A stretch of DNA of 64,000 nt from Blastomussa wellsi. Its lineage: Eukaryota > Cnidaria > Anthozoa > Scleractinia > Plerogyridae. The position numbers and the translations under genes were made by a program. The stretch lies in assembly GCA_947652115.1 (NCBI GenBank), contig OX393565.1, positions 8,469,470 through 8,533,469 of the forward strand. The letters run 5' to 3'. A model generated the notes under the pieces. It was not told where the DNA came from. It saw nothing but the letters and a program-made list of their open reading frames with translations, and ran no database searches. Every line of letters starts with the position of its first letter. Position 1 is the first letter of the stretch. Positions 47,924 through 56,700 of the stretch are shown here, piece after piece.

Positions 47924-49941
47924 ATAAATTTGTGCGCAACATTTCAACGAATATCTGAAGTTTGGAATAACGCACGGACCTAAAACTTGGAGAGATGGCT
48001 TCATTTAGTGTCTTCTATAATATTGCAATTTCTTGACTTCATCCACCAAATGGTTTTCGATTTAATTTTGTATTGCGTGACAGTGCACCCCAAGAATTTT
48101 CACACACGTGACAAGCGGCCATATTGGATTGCTGAAACAAATGATATTTTCACAACAATAGAGTTCAATTCCCGGAGGATTGTTTTGGGACGCCAATATG
48201 GCCGCCGTGGCGTCATGTCAAAACACTCTATAAGGTCACTTTTGGCACTCTTTCATGTGACCGCCTGCAAAACAAAGCTTCGTCTTATATAGGACTATCT
48301 CTCCTAAAGTCATTGCTTATTGTTCGTGTTTTCCAAGTTTACAAGATAAAAGAACTGAAGATGGCAGATCGAACACTAACGAGAACATGTCAAATTCAAT
48401 CACCACGCCTCGAATGACATTTCGATGACTAGCTAGGTGGCGAAACACTTGCCCGTTACTCAACTTGATAAAAACGACTACAATTGAAATATTGTTCAAA
48501 ATGAAATCAGTATGCAAGTTTTTCTCCTCGTTTTTGTCACAGTTAGGCTACGTCCACACTAAGCCGGATAAATTTAAAAACGGCGTTTTCGCCACGAAAG
48601 CGTATAAAATGTTTTTTGTCCACATTATGCCGTTTTCAAATTGTTTCGCCATCGATTTTGAAAAGCTGCCTCGCAAGAATCGCTTAATACATGCAAGAAC
48701 ATGCCCACATTGTCCGAGCAACGATATTCGATTGTTTTGATGTCAGCGTTTTCAAAAAGTTCCGTTTTCGCCGTCCACACTAACACACCTAGCCAGCGTT
48801 TTCAAATTTATCCACCTTGGAGAGCGTTTTCAAAAAGTTCCGTTTTCGGTGACCGAAAACGCCGTTTTAGTGTGGACGGAAGGCCAAACCGGAGAAAAAA
48901 AGTTGCGTTTTCAAATTTATCCGGATTAGTGTGGACGTAGCCTAAATGGCAGAGCCATTTACTCTTACCAAGTAGCTATGCCAGTGTTCAGCGCGCAAAA
49001 AACACTGATACGGTAGTCGGTAGCAGCGCTCGTAAGCTTGTAATTCTACTGGTAGCAGTTGCTATTATTTTGGGGGCTAGGGGCATTGTTCCTGTTGTTT
49101 GTTTTATTTTTTCACGCAGCTAGCACAGGGTATCGAGCCATTCATGTGAGACCTTACGAGAGCTGCTACATCGCTCCGCTGATATGCGTCACTATCACAA
49201 TTTTGAATCGGCTCTCCTCACCAGAGATATCCGCAAACATACACACGCCCACAACGTGCTTGACACGTGGCATTGCCTTCTTGTGGTCGCAGTTAATCAC
49301 GATATCCGGGACATGTGTCAGTAGCTGACGTAATGCGTTTGAGTCGCTAAGTTCCAGGCCACCACTCGATTGATCTAAAAGAAGAGAAAATTGTTTCAGT
49401 AAAGTATAAAAGAGAAAAACAAGTGATAACAAGTGTGACGTCTTTTCATGCAACGTGGTCACACTATATTGAAATGAATTGAATTGAAATGTTGAAAGCT
49501 TATTTGGCCAGCCAAAGCAAAGAACGCAAGTTCAACTTGCGGCTACTTCACTCCGGCCACCACTTGCAAGTCCGTTAATTTGGCCCCAGCTCCCAAGGCA
49601 AGTCTGTTCGCAAGTTTATTGAGGTGACTGCTGAAGAAAAAAAAACAGAAACTGCAAGCCTAATTCAGTTACAGCCTTACTGGACTCTTGGAACGTTTTC
49701 AGTAAAAAGTTTTAAAAAGCAATTTAAAGCAAACAGCGGCAACAAGCATCACAAATAGACTACGCATGGTCTAAAGTTTAAACTAATTTACTTGATGTCT
49801 CGTATGCTACAACATACATGCTCCGAAGTGACGGTTACAGACACGCAGAAAAATAAAATGAAAAAGTTGCCTTAATGACACAGCTTGGGTCTTACCTGAT
49901 TTTCTCCGTGGAGAAACTGTCTGCATTTCGTTGTTACTCAT
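16742..49941 (-). CDS. ADCY10: Soluble adenylyl cyclase (adenylate cyclase type 10-like)
   Basis: Makes cAMP from ATP in cytosol and organelles; the family is stimulated by bicarbonate and calcium. Exons in transcript order: 49896-49941, 49222-49374, 47003-47110, 46867-46905, 45223-45578, 44151-44439, 43663-43748, 42469-42622, 42349-42380, 41861-41979, 39956-40032, 39176-39365, 38413-38453, 37773-37941, 36473-36665, 33528-33614, 33056-33257, 30691-32007, 29883-30037, 28478-28706, 27200-27555, 26533-26708, 25338-25485, 25102-25193, 24157-24275, 23351-23447, 21973-22088, 17748-17866, 16742-17017. The sum is 5,541 nt, or 1,846 residues plus stop, with all phases consistent. Mammalian sAC has about 1,610. 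Order: C1 cyclase domain, C2 cyclase domain, P-loop NTPase, long helical C-terminal region. The start ATG (49939-49941) opens MSNNEMQTVSPRRKS, the only candidate before the C1 domain. It diverges from FH and converges with the receptor kinase. Confidence 0.93.
18947..19385. repeat. Two-copy tandem duplication, 208-bp period
   Basis: TGTACCAAAATT, CAAATATC, TCTTTTCTAACAACACCAAA and CAAATTTCGAAG occur in the same order starting near 18953 and again 208 bp later near 19161. The copies differ by scattered substitutions. Located in the 4.1-kb last-but-one intron of ADCY10. Confidence 0.8.
19655..20331. mobile_element. hAT-like non-autonomous transposon, copy 1
   Basis: Ends CAGGGACGACGGGGC and GCTCCGCCGTCCCTG are inverted repeats, directly flanked by CAGCAT on both sides. 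The interior is colinear with the element at 42674-43360 over most of its 677 bp (for example CCCCAGAAAATTTTGAAAT and CGTAACCACGAAAAGTTTCC). The CAGGG terminus suggests hAT; no transposase is encoded. Confidence 0.88.
20690..20924. mobile_element. MITE with GGGGACTCGCATATG termini
   Basis: The left arm reads CCGGGGGGACTCGCATATGA and the complement of the right arm reads CCGGGGGAACTCGCATATGA, then AAGGGGCGGGGAT. Non-coding, in the same ADCY10 intron. Confidence 0.85.
22124..22321. repeat. 22-bp minisatellite, nine copies
   Basis: Nine head-to-tail copies of a unit close to GGCATGCAAACCGGTATCAT plus TT, with one to three substitutions each. Because 22 is not a multiple of 3, two overlapping frames stay open and give pseudo-repetitive peptides; no gene is implied. 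It begins 36 bp from the acceptor side of ADCY10 exon 21973-22088. Confidence 0.95.
23478..23754. mobile_element. MITE with AAGGGACACTGTCA termini
   Basis: AAAGGGACACTGTCATGA on the left pairs with GTGACAGTGTCCTT on the right. Intronic in ADCY10. Confidence 0.7.
24313..24575 (-). repeat. tRNA-derived SINE
   Basis: On the minus strand GGATGGTCAGAGCGCTCGCC carries an A-box (TGGTCAGAGCG) and GGTTTGATTCC is a B-box 25 bp further. A non-tRNA body of about 190 bp follows, ending near the AT-rich TTTAAACTTC tail. The order head-body-tail is that of a Pol III SINE. Confidence 0.7.
25894..26053. mobile_element. Short MITE, TTTTAAGGG termini
   Basis: TTTTAAGGGCCCGTCCTGTA on the left pairs with the right arm TTACAGGAAAGACCCTTAAAA. 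Intronic in ADCY10. Confidence 0.75.
27091..27127 (+). ncRNA. Hammerhead-like motif of the Penelope-element type
   Basis: CTGAAGA fits the CUGANGA core. It is followed by a strong stem, GGCTGG and CCAGCC closing a TTTG loop, then GAAAT and ATA as a possible NUH cleavage site. This is the compact layout with almost no stem III described for Penelope-like retroelements. It lies in ADCY10 intron DNA, 73 bp beyond exon 27200-27555. Confidence 0.5.
28240..28420 (+). repeat. tRNA-derived SINE, copy A
   Basis: A-box TAGCTCAGTTGG (28293-28304) and B-box-like TGTTCGAATCG (28337-28348), preceded by TGCAGGACGCGTG and followed by ATATTTTCTTTG. The same flanking words surround the copy at 36290-36435, so the repeat unit extends beyond the tRNA head. 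In the ADCY10 intron just after exon 28478-28706. Confidence 0.7.
29085..29345 (-). pseudogene. LINE reverse-transcriptase C-terminal remnant
   Basis: The minus strand reads NLQTTQYRLRNSEFVIPRFN, then TCVKHSIKYLGPTLWRRLP and STLSQFKKLVRQMDL. This is the familiar C-terminal pattern of non-LTR retrotransposon polyproteins (YxLRN, a KxSIxYxGPxLW core, a closing 'SLxxFKK' helix). Upstream the frame breaks near 29345. It is a dead fragment in an ADCY10 intron. Confidence 0.75.
30691..32007 (-). other. ADCY10: ADCY10 large exon 18 with a histidine-rich tract
   Basis: A single 1,317-bp exon supplies about 440 residues. It opens GLPAEYMSDLACQFMD, has a Ser/Arg-rich stretch with RRRSIS and SRRERRRSTG (basophilic phosphorylation-like sites), and ends in the conserved ETTYSLWLEDQRKELHERAA segment with HRCKACGGGGF. 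Between lies a His tract, HHAHHHHHHHHHN, within a longer run of His and Asn (about 30958-31070). Confidence 0.85.
32194..32649. mobile_element. 456-bp near-perfect foldback transposon
   Basis: Two arms of about 215 bp pair almost throughout around a loop near 32410-32428. The ends are CACAGGG and CCCTGTG, flanked by an exact 7-bp duplication, GTTTAAT. It lies in the ADCY10 intron between exons 33056-33257 and 30691-32007. Confidence 0.92.
33736..34473. mobile_element. CACAGG-ended transposon containing the assembly gap
   Basis: CACAGGCAGCCCAAGCTCAC and its complement form inverted ends that match for about 75 bp, up to GCTGTCATGGCAAAAAT. The element is flanked by an exact 7-bp duplication, ATTGGAC. 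The end sequence and 7-bp duplication recall the foldback at 32194-32649. The N run interrupts the interior. Confidence 0.88.
33801..34000. other. Assembly gap (200 N)
   Basis: Two hundred unresolved bases beginning just inside the left inverted repeat of a transposon. Frames crossing it are meaningless. The inverted repeat is the likely reason the assembly failed here. Confidence 0.99.
34586..35618. mobile_element. Tc1/mariner-pogo-like non-autonomous element
   Basis: CAGTATGTTGCTCTATTTCC and its complement at the right (CAGTATGTTGCCCTATTTCC) are inverted ends bounded by TA on both sides. Copies of CCCTATTTCCGGACA also occur inside near 34768. The element is 1,033 bp, and no transposase frame is seen. 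Confidence 0.82.
36058..36195. mobile_element. Foldback with CTGACTCGTCCCCAGTCGTCTC arms
   Basis: The left arm GACTCGTCCCCAGTCGTCTC pairs with the right arm GAGACGACTGGGAACGAGTC. Intronic in ADCY10. Confidence 0.8.
36290..36435 (-). repeat. tRNA-derived SINE, copy B
   Basis: On the minus strand the A-box TAGCTCAGTTGG and the B-box GGTTCGAATCC are both intact. The ends GAGTTCTCG and CGAGGACTC pair as an acceptor stem with one G-U. The anticodon arm does not fold. The flanks match copy A at 28240-28420. Confidence 0.75.
37278..37734. mobile_element. MITE with GAGGGTCTCAAC termini and TTAACCGT repeats
   Basis: GAGGGTCTCAACGGGGT and ACCCCATTGAGACCCTC are inverted ends. The subterminal DNA carries many copies of TTAACCGTTA-like words. 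It stops 39 bp short of ADCY10 exon 37773-37941. Confidence 0.82.
38703..38959. mobile_element. 257-bp element, CAGGCGCGGATCTA termini
   Basis: CAGGCGCGGATCTA and TAGATCCGCGCCTG are perfect inverted ends, flanked by an exact AACTC duplication. Intronic in ADCY10. Confidence 0.85.
40492..40893 (-). CDS. Unrecognised 133-residue frame inside a repeat
   Basis: Starts MKFDAEHLIEIACKYATNTA and ends VIYHLISNTGS. Composition looks protein-like rather than low-complexity, but I do not recognise a family, see no membrane helix, and find no clear promoter. The last residues read out of repeat DNA (TTGGATATGAG complement). It may be a transposon-encoded or captured exon fragment, or a chance frame. It lies inside an intron of ADCY10 in the same orientation. 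Confidence 0.3.
   Translation of the reverse strand: MKFDAEHLIEIACKYATNTAFTGRSETDYHNLQSPESEKRVSPQIRLAIQKNLLPYIWTKLVNSSGANLQMSTINVADEAANFCEGIILTVYKQHRLPTVMTVELESKINLSLPLHRAPCSLVIYHLISNTGS
41126..41237. mobile_element. 112-bp near-perfect palindromic MITE
   Basis: TTAGCCTGCGAATACAGCCG and its complement form the ends. The arms pair for about 50 bp through CGCCCGAAGGGGCGTTCCG. Confidence 0.85.
42674..43360. mobile_element. hAT-like non-autonomous transposon, copy 2
   Basis: Ends CAGGGACGGCGGAGC and GCTCCGCCGTCCCTG are perfect inverted repeats, flanked by ATTGT on both sides. Colinear with 19655-20331. G- and C-homopolymer runs have expanded inside both ends (about 42704-42721 and 43325-43345). 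Confidence 0.9.
44464..45186. mobile_element. 723-bp TTAA-flanked MITE
   Basis: TTAAGGTGGCTCATCTCAGT and its complement are the ends. The arms match for about 100 bp through CGGTCGGGCA. A TTAA at each boundary suggests a piggyBac- or Kolobok-type target. Confidence 0.85.
46312..46439. mobile_element. Foldback MITE, CATCCTCGGAGACCCAGG termini
   Basis: CATCCTCGGAGACCCAGGAG pairs with the right arm CCCTGGGTCTCCGAGGATG. The arms continue through GAGAGAAA-like sequence. Intronic in ADCY10. Confidence 0.85.
47141..48233. mobile_element. Two copies of one MITE family plus a related hairpin
   Basis: Copies at 47141-47306 and 48092-48233 share an end of the form TATAGAGTGTTTTxxCxxACGTGAC and inner words CCATATTGGATTGCTGAA / CGCCAATATGGCCGCC. 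Between them, 47862-47919 is a hairpin of CCCAGCCGCCATATTGGTGT and its complement. All lie in ADCY10 intron 2. Confidence 0.75.
48543..48945. mobile_element. 403-bp MITE, TTAGGCTACGTCCACACTAA termini
   Basis: TTAGGCTACGTCCACACTAA and the complement of the right end (TTAGGCTACGTCCACACTAA) are identical over 20 bp, then CCGGATAAATTT follows on both. The interior carries GCGTTTTCAAA words in both orientations. Related words (GTAGTGTGGAC, AAAACGCCG) occur at about 14940-15030. Confidence 0.9.
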
Positions 49942-50785
49942 TTTTCACACCTGGAGTGCAAGGAAAGAGTTTTTGCTTTAACGTGTGCTGAAGTCACAAT
50001 CCGTTAGGGATGACGCACGCAGAATTTTAGGCGCGCAAGCGAAGGCGCGTGCACAATTCGAAAACGCAAATCAGCTGGAGGATCGCTGCCGACATCGCGG
50101 GAAAGCGCACCGCGCGTGTGCTTATGATGAAAATGACGCTCATTGCAAAACTTGAAAGCAAAATTATGAAGATGCAAAATGAGACGTAAAAAACGCGTAA
50201 AACAATGTATCTTTAGTGTAAATCGTAACCTTAAATATTCAGGGTTTCCTGAAAAATTGCCAAAATGTTCACATTTTCAGTCATACTCACGTTTTTCTGC
50301 AGTCTTACCTCGTCCCCAGGCTTCGTTATGCGGCCCATTTTGCGTTTTTGGAATTGATTTTGCGCTGTCGAATGGGGACGAGATAGGGAGGATCGTGAGT
50401 GCATGCACGGATGCGCGAATCTGATGGTAAATAATTGAAATATCAGTACTTTTAATACCAAAAATTATTAAAATCACGAAATTCCGATACTTTTTCTTCC
50501 TCTTAATCAACGTTAAAAAAGCCCGACCTGATTTTTCGCGTCCAATCGACGAGTGTAATCAATCGAGTGTAAAAGAAAATGACGGAGGAAGAAATAGGTG
50601 GATTTCAAGTTAAAAGTGTGGCAACAGCCAACAATACAACAAGCGTGTTGCCTCGCACGTCTTACGCGGAGGTTCCCTCTTTAAAGAATATGCTCCCGCG
50701 CTACATGCCGCTGGTCATCAGCAGCCATTTTGAAATCAGCCACTAAAAAAACCAGGCGCGAATACATTAAAATCCCCCTCGGAGC
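49942..50785. promoter_or_regulatory. Divergent promoter region between ADCY10 and FH
   Basis: The two start codons are 844 bp apart and point away from each other, so both 5' UTRs and promoters must fit here. The stretch near 50000-50110 is richer in CpG (for example GGCGCGCAAGCGAAGGCGCG) than its surroundings. I see no TATA box at a convincing position. Confidence 0.5.
50579..50746 (+). CDS. 55-codon upstream open frame before FH
   Basis: Begins MTEEEIGGFQVKSVATANNT and ends at TAA 40 bp before the FH start codon, in a different frame. The ATG context AAAATGA is moderate. It could be a regulatory upstream frame or chance; no family is recognised. Confidence 0.25.
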   Translation: MTEEEIGGFQVKSVATANNTTSVLPRTSYAEVPSLKNMLPRYMPLVISSHFEISH

Positions 50786-53700
50786 ATGGCTTTCAGGTTT
50801 TGTTCCGTACTACGAACATTCACCAAAAATTCTCAAATATTTCTCCATCAGCAGAAGTTTTATTTCAGCCCTGTGACATCAGCAAGAACCATGGTAAGTT
50901 GTTTGAATTTTAGACATCGCAGCGCGCGAAACCAACTGTCAGAAGATTCTTCTCTTCTGCAATTTTTCATACATTTGGAGTACCATGTGATTACTAGAAG
51001 TCAGCTAGTGGAAATTGGAGGAAATAGGAAAGCCTACCCAGATTGTTAAGTCCACACAAGGGAATACGGAATGGTTCTCTGTAAAAAATGGTGGGCAAAT
51101 TCCGAAAATTTAACATAATATCCCATAGTGTTGTCGGAACCTTTGTAGTTTACATCCAAGGGGTTCAAAATTTGGTCCTGTCCTCGTGTTCCGGTACACA
51201 AGAGCCGCTGCCATACAATGGTTATTCCCTAACTTGTGCACCGGTACACAGGTTGCTCTCCGGGGTTGCGGTAAAAAGGAATGTCCCAATTTAAACTCCT
51301 GCAATCGCTAACTAGCATTTAATATAAGCTAACAAACTGCTTGTCTCCACATTAACTTTTGGAAATATTGCAAGTCGTTTTCATTATCTGTGTTGTTAAA
51401 CATCAGTAAACAATTTGTTCATGTTTTAAAACCGCTCAGTCTGGGTTCATCCCCTCCCCCCAGGATAAATGCACAAGTTAAAAGGATAGACCTTATTTGC
51501 TTGGGCTGTTTGGTGCCCCAATACAGATGATCAGTGGGATGATACTCTTGAGAATTCTTGCTTTCAAATTTTGAAATAGTCACATGTAAATGCATGAATA
51601 ATTTTTTAGATGGATGAAAGAATAATGTACCAGTCAAATCAAACACCCCCTCCCCCCCCCAGTATACCCCAGGCATTGACACCTTTGCCATCCTTGGGGG
51701 CAGGGGGGAAATTGATCCTCATGATCACTCATATAGGGTGGGGAATTTGAATGTGAGCGTTGATTTCATGTTGCTTCTCCTGGCGATTCCTTGTGGGTTG
51801 CTAAATCATAGCGGAGGTCGACATGGCGAGTTTTGAGGATTTTAAAGGAAAAGATTGGTTGAGATATTATCACGTTCTCGGAGCTAAAACTGTGTCAACA
51901 GATGTTAGGGTTCTGTGGCAGTTTGATTACAGCGTTCGATCTCAGCTTTAGGAGCACAATAGAAGCTACATGTACTAAAAAGCTTAAAGGCCATTTCCAG
52001 TCACCACAGCGCAGTCTCTGGATTTGTATACATTTCTGTTTTGAATTTGTTGATACGTTACACTTCGGCCTTTAAAAAGGCCGTTTCCAGTCCGTACTGC
52101 ACAATCTCTGCCTGCAATGTTTTCCCGGGAGTGGGAGCATTTGAATGGCTTTTTCCCCAGGGAGAGGGGAATGTGAACACACATTTTCCAAAAATTCAGA
52201 TGCCTCCAGGGGGAATTGCCTGGTGATGGGGATGTTGAAGCTTTGATTTGACTGGTGCATAATTCTCGAGAGAATATAACGTGGTCTGTATTGGGAAAAC
52301 AAGTAAGGTTTATTGTGCTAATTGTGGTAAATAACTATTTGATATTAACATATTCAATAAAATAATGTATGGATCTAAGTATTTTTCCCACTTAAAACTT
52401 ATTCCGAAAAAACCTTCATTTCCTGGTGACCCTACCAGTACTTTAGATGATACTGCACAGAACCCAAACACTTATCAGAATACTTGTACCTTTTTCTTAT
52501 AAAAAGAAAATAATGTTGATATACATGTACTCAATTTAGGACGGTGGTATGAATGATATGCTTTATTTTTTCTGAAAATTTACATTTCAAAAATCTTAAG
52601 TTTGAATGTGTGAAGATACATTTATATATTTTATTTTGGTGTATAAATCTTACAAACCAAGCACAAGGGGCTTGTTAGGACAATATATATCATCTTGAGG
52701 TCTTGACAGAATGGACCTCAGTCCCTACATGAAAGACAAGGGGCCAATATTTCCCCAGTATGGTCTGAAAAGGCTTGCAATTGGTTAATGTTGAAGAGAT
52801 TTATTACATGTCTGAAGACGATTTTTATGAAAATGTAGATGCAGACATTGAAAAAGATTGAGAAAGAACTTACATGAAACTCAAAATAAGTCTTACATGT
52901 ACATTTCTTTGTACTTTGTATTTATTCTTATAACAAATGGATGTAATTAACACCATAGTCTCTGCAGCAGGGACCTCACAATCAGAAACGTTATAATTAT
53001 CTTTCTTTGAGAGCATTTTAAGGATATTTTTTATGTCATGACCGTAGGAATTTTTTATATTATATTGAAACTCAGAACAGTCTGCAATGAGCAGGTGAGG
53101 GAGTATTAAGTGGTTTATTTTAGGATAGGGGTTTTTATGTGGTTAGCGATATATTTAGTGTCTATGTTAGACCTTTGTTACAATTAAATGCAGCTGAACA
53201 TCCAGTAATGTAACAAATTTTAACATAGAGCAGATAAGAGAATGAGAGTCGAGAGCAAATAATTTTAATTAATTATGTGTCTCCAGATGGCAGAAAGGAA
53301 TTGTTTATTAATAAACATGACATCTGCCACATTGTTTACCAATAGGCCACACGTATTGAGACTGACAGCTTTGGAGAAATAGAAGTACCAGCTGAAAAGT
53401 ACTATGGGGCCCAAACTGCAAGATCCAAATTGAATTTCCCCATTGGTGATGAAACTGAACGCATGCCGGTGAGTTATCGCTGTTTAGTGTTTAACTTGTC
53501 ACATGAAGAGTAGTGTCTGCATGGTCTTTAAATTTCAAATTAAAATTTCCACGAGCACATTTGTAGCACATTCAGAGATTAGTTAAAGATCCTGGCTATC
53601 AAGCATCCCATGTATTTATTGATTATCGTGAAGTTGATTAGGGTATTACTAAATAAACGACTGTGGAGAATTAGCTGACATTTCACATAACTCTCAATAC

Positions 53701-56700
53701 TGTACTTTGCCCCAATGATGGGTTAACGGTTACCTTTGTCGGCATATGGAGTTACTGAATACTGTTGGAGTAGCCATAGTAACAGATGAGGAATGAATAA
53801 ATAATAATTATTTACAATAAATTATTTAATCTAGAGTTCCATTACAATGTGTACTCCAGGTTATTTATCAGTTAGTTAATGATTACCATTAAATCAACTT
53901 GTACCTTGTATATTGACAGCACTATTTTGAGTTTGCTGGGTTGTAAGAATATTTAGCTGTTCGGCTGGAGGTTCAGGTCACTGTAGGTCTCCCAGTCGCT
54001 CGCTATTGTATTATGTTCTGTTTATTTAGGTATACCTCATCAGGGTCTTGTGCTGCTGCATTAGATGAGTTTTATGCTTCCACATATTTTTTGGCCACAT
54101 CTAAAATGTGGTTTTTGGTATCTGGTATAGCACAGGTTCTATTGAATTTTCTTAGAACCAATAGTTATTATTTTCAAAGTTCTTGATTGTAACACATAGC
54201 ATGTGCATGAGATGACTGACTGACAGGTCCTCAACAAACTTTCTGATTAAATGTCAACAATGTCTCGTGTTAGACAAAATTGTATTCTGAATCTAACATT
54301 TCTGTTTTCATGTATTGCTTGGATATAACTCCCCACTCATAATATTTCACTTTCTGTGCACCTGAATCTATCTGAATCAGCCCCTTACCCACAATTGCAT
54401 GCATGGTTCTTCCTTGACTACTATCTTTGGCGTTTTTTGAGGATAAGTTTCTAATTTAATTGTGCCAAGCAATAAGTTACAGCAGTTGTTAATTTAACTG
54501 CAGACTCCAGTGATCTGTGCATTTGGTTTCCTGAAGAAAGCAGCAGCTGAGGTTAACAAGGAGTTTGGTTTGGATGAAAGTGTTGCTAATAACATCATGA
54601 AAGCTGCAGATGAGGTGAGAAATATTCATTAAATATTATTAAGGCTACTGTTCCATGATTTTGTAAACTTCATAAAATTGTACAAATGCACTTAAAAAAG
54701 CAAAACATGGTTCAATTTTCAGGTGATAGCTGGGAAGCTAAAAAACAACTTTCCCCTTGTGGTGTGGCAAACAGGCTCGGGTACACAGTCCAACATGAAT
54801 GTGAATGAGGTAATCAGTAATCGCGCTATTGAGCTGATGGGCGGCCAGATGGGATCAAAGAAACCTGTACACCCTAATGATCATGTCAACAAGAGCCAGG
54901 TTTGTTAATAGAAAATGGTGTAATTTGATTGCTTGAATGAAACGTACAAGTACATGTACTTTAAGACGTAAAAGTAACCTTTCTTTTGTGATGTCACTTT
55001 TGTCGCCAGTTTATCAGATTCATGTCATTTCCTTGGATTCATTGACCCCATAAATTATAAGTTAGATTACTGGAAATTCCAAGGGGAGAATGGAGACATC
55101 TCAAAAGTGAAATATTTTAAAAGAAAGTATGAACTCAAGTTAAAGTGGAGTCACACTGCAAAAAAAACATCATCCACATCACTTTTAGCACTGGCCAATT
55201 GACAGCTAAACGTGTGTAGTTCTCATCAAGATCTTGCTTTTGATTACAGAGCTCTAACGACACATTCCCAACAGCAATGCACATAGCAGCAGCAATGGAG
55301 GTCCATGAACGTCTGCTGCCAGGTCTGAGGAAGCTTCATGGTGCACTCCAGGCCAAGAGTAATGAGTTTAAGGACCTTGTGAAAATTGGTAGAACTCATA
55401 CTCAGGTACAGTTATTATTTTGCTTCATGTCTTTCTCAGTTTGACACATACATTTGTACTCATCTGGAAATATTATTTTAGATCTACAGTGTTTTTTTTG
55501 TTGCTGTTGTTGTTGTTCTCTGTATTCTTTAGGGCAAAGCTAATAAAATAAAATAAAAATTGAAAAATTAACTGCGTCTTCCTTCTAAGAATGTTGGTGA
55601 TGATTTGTTTTTATAAAATGGGTGCTTTCTATAGCATTAAAGGAATTTTATTTATTAATTTCAACAAAAGCACTAAATCTCATGCTACAGTAAAGGTACG
55701 TGTATGTACATGTATCTCATTGAAGAAAATTAATGTTGGCCCCTCTTATTTAGCATGTTGGTGTTTACTGAGAAATCAGAAATTAAAATAATCATGGTCT
55801 GTTGTAAGATCGGTTGCATAAATCATGCTGTTAAGGCTCGCAAACACAGAAAATATCTTCATTGTCAACGAATGGAATATTACTAAGCTTACCGAATCTG
55901 TCTTCCCAGAATCCCATTTTTGTCTTTTGCTCATTTAAATCTTTGCTTTTCACAGGGTCCATTATCTTTTCACTATTGTTTTTTCATGGTTCGTTTATGG
56001 TCATGCAGGCCATTTCACAGTAACTAAAATAGAGTTAGCAGGTTAGAAATGATAATATTGTAGTTTGTACAATTACTGTGCTTTGGCTGTTTATCACATG
56101 ACAGGATGCCACGCCCATTACTTTAGGCCAAGAGTTTAGTGGTTATGTACAGCAAATAGAGTACGGCATCTCAAGAGTGGAGGGGACCCTGGGGAGAGTG
56201 TATGAGCTGGCAATTGGTGGAACAGCTGTAGGCACAGGCCTAAACACAAGGATAGGATTTGCCGAGAAGATGGCGGCTAAGATTGCCGAGTACACAAAAC
56301 TACCATTCACCAGGTAAATGTACGGATGCTTATGGAGCTTTTGGTAATGCACTTGAGTGTACTGTATTTCTTATCAGAGGTTACACACAATGGGTGTTGT
56401 CTTGTATTTTGGTAGCAAATTTCATGATTGGTTTGCAGATGGAATTGCCAATAGCTGTTGTTGACGAGGAGAGCATGATGAACCATAACGTCTGCATAGG
56501 AAGCTACTACTGCAGTTTTTTTTCATAATTTTGGGGATAAACTTTATCAGCATGTGGTACAATACCTGCCTAATGTAAAATTTTCCTTCATTGTTTCTTT
56601 CAGTGCACCAAATAAGTTTGAAGCCCTTGCAGCACATGATGCTATGGTTGAGCTTCATGGTGCCTTGAATGTGATTGCGTGTAGCTTGATGAAGATTGCG

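Larger units (their letters stand above)
44151..49374 (-). other. ADCY10: ADCY10 C1 catalytic domain exons
   Basis: The first metal-binding aspartate lies in VCMFADIS-GFT, split by an intron after 49222. The second lies in HGGDVLKFAGDALLALW, split between exons 46867-46905 and 45223-45578. The lysine of DVLKFAG, equivalent to the bicarbonate-site Lys95 of human sAC, is kept. The motif AGSAVDDVNAAEKWAEPGS follows, with Asn where the human protein has Arg176. The exon 44151-44439 is the linker towards C2. Confidence 0.85.

Noticed and set aside
16742..49941. A hidden gene nested in ADCY10 introns
   Set aside because: Apart from one unrecognised frame and a dead LINE fragment, all intronic frames over 60 codons looked like shadows of exons or repeats.
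53466..53470. Possible alternative FH exon border
   Set aside because: The chosen donor CCG|GTGAGT keeps all eight exons in phase and reproduces the family sequence.
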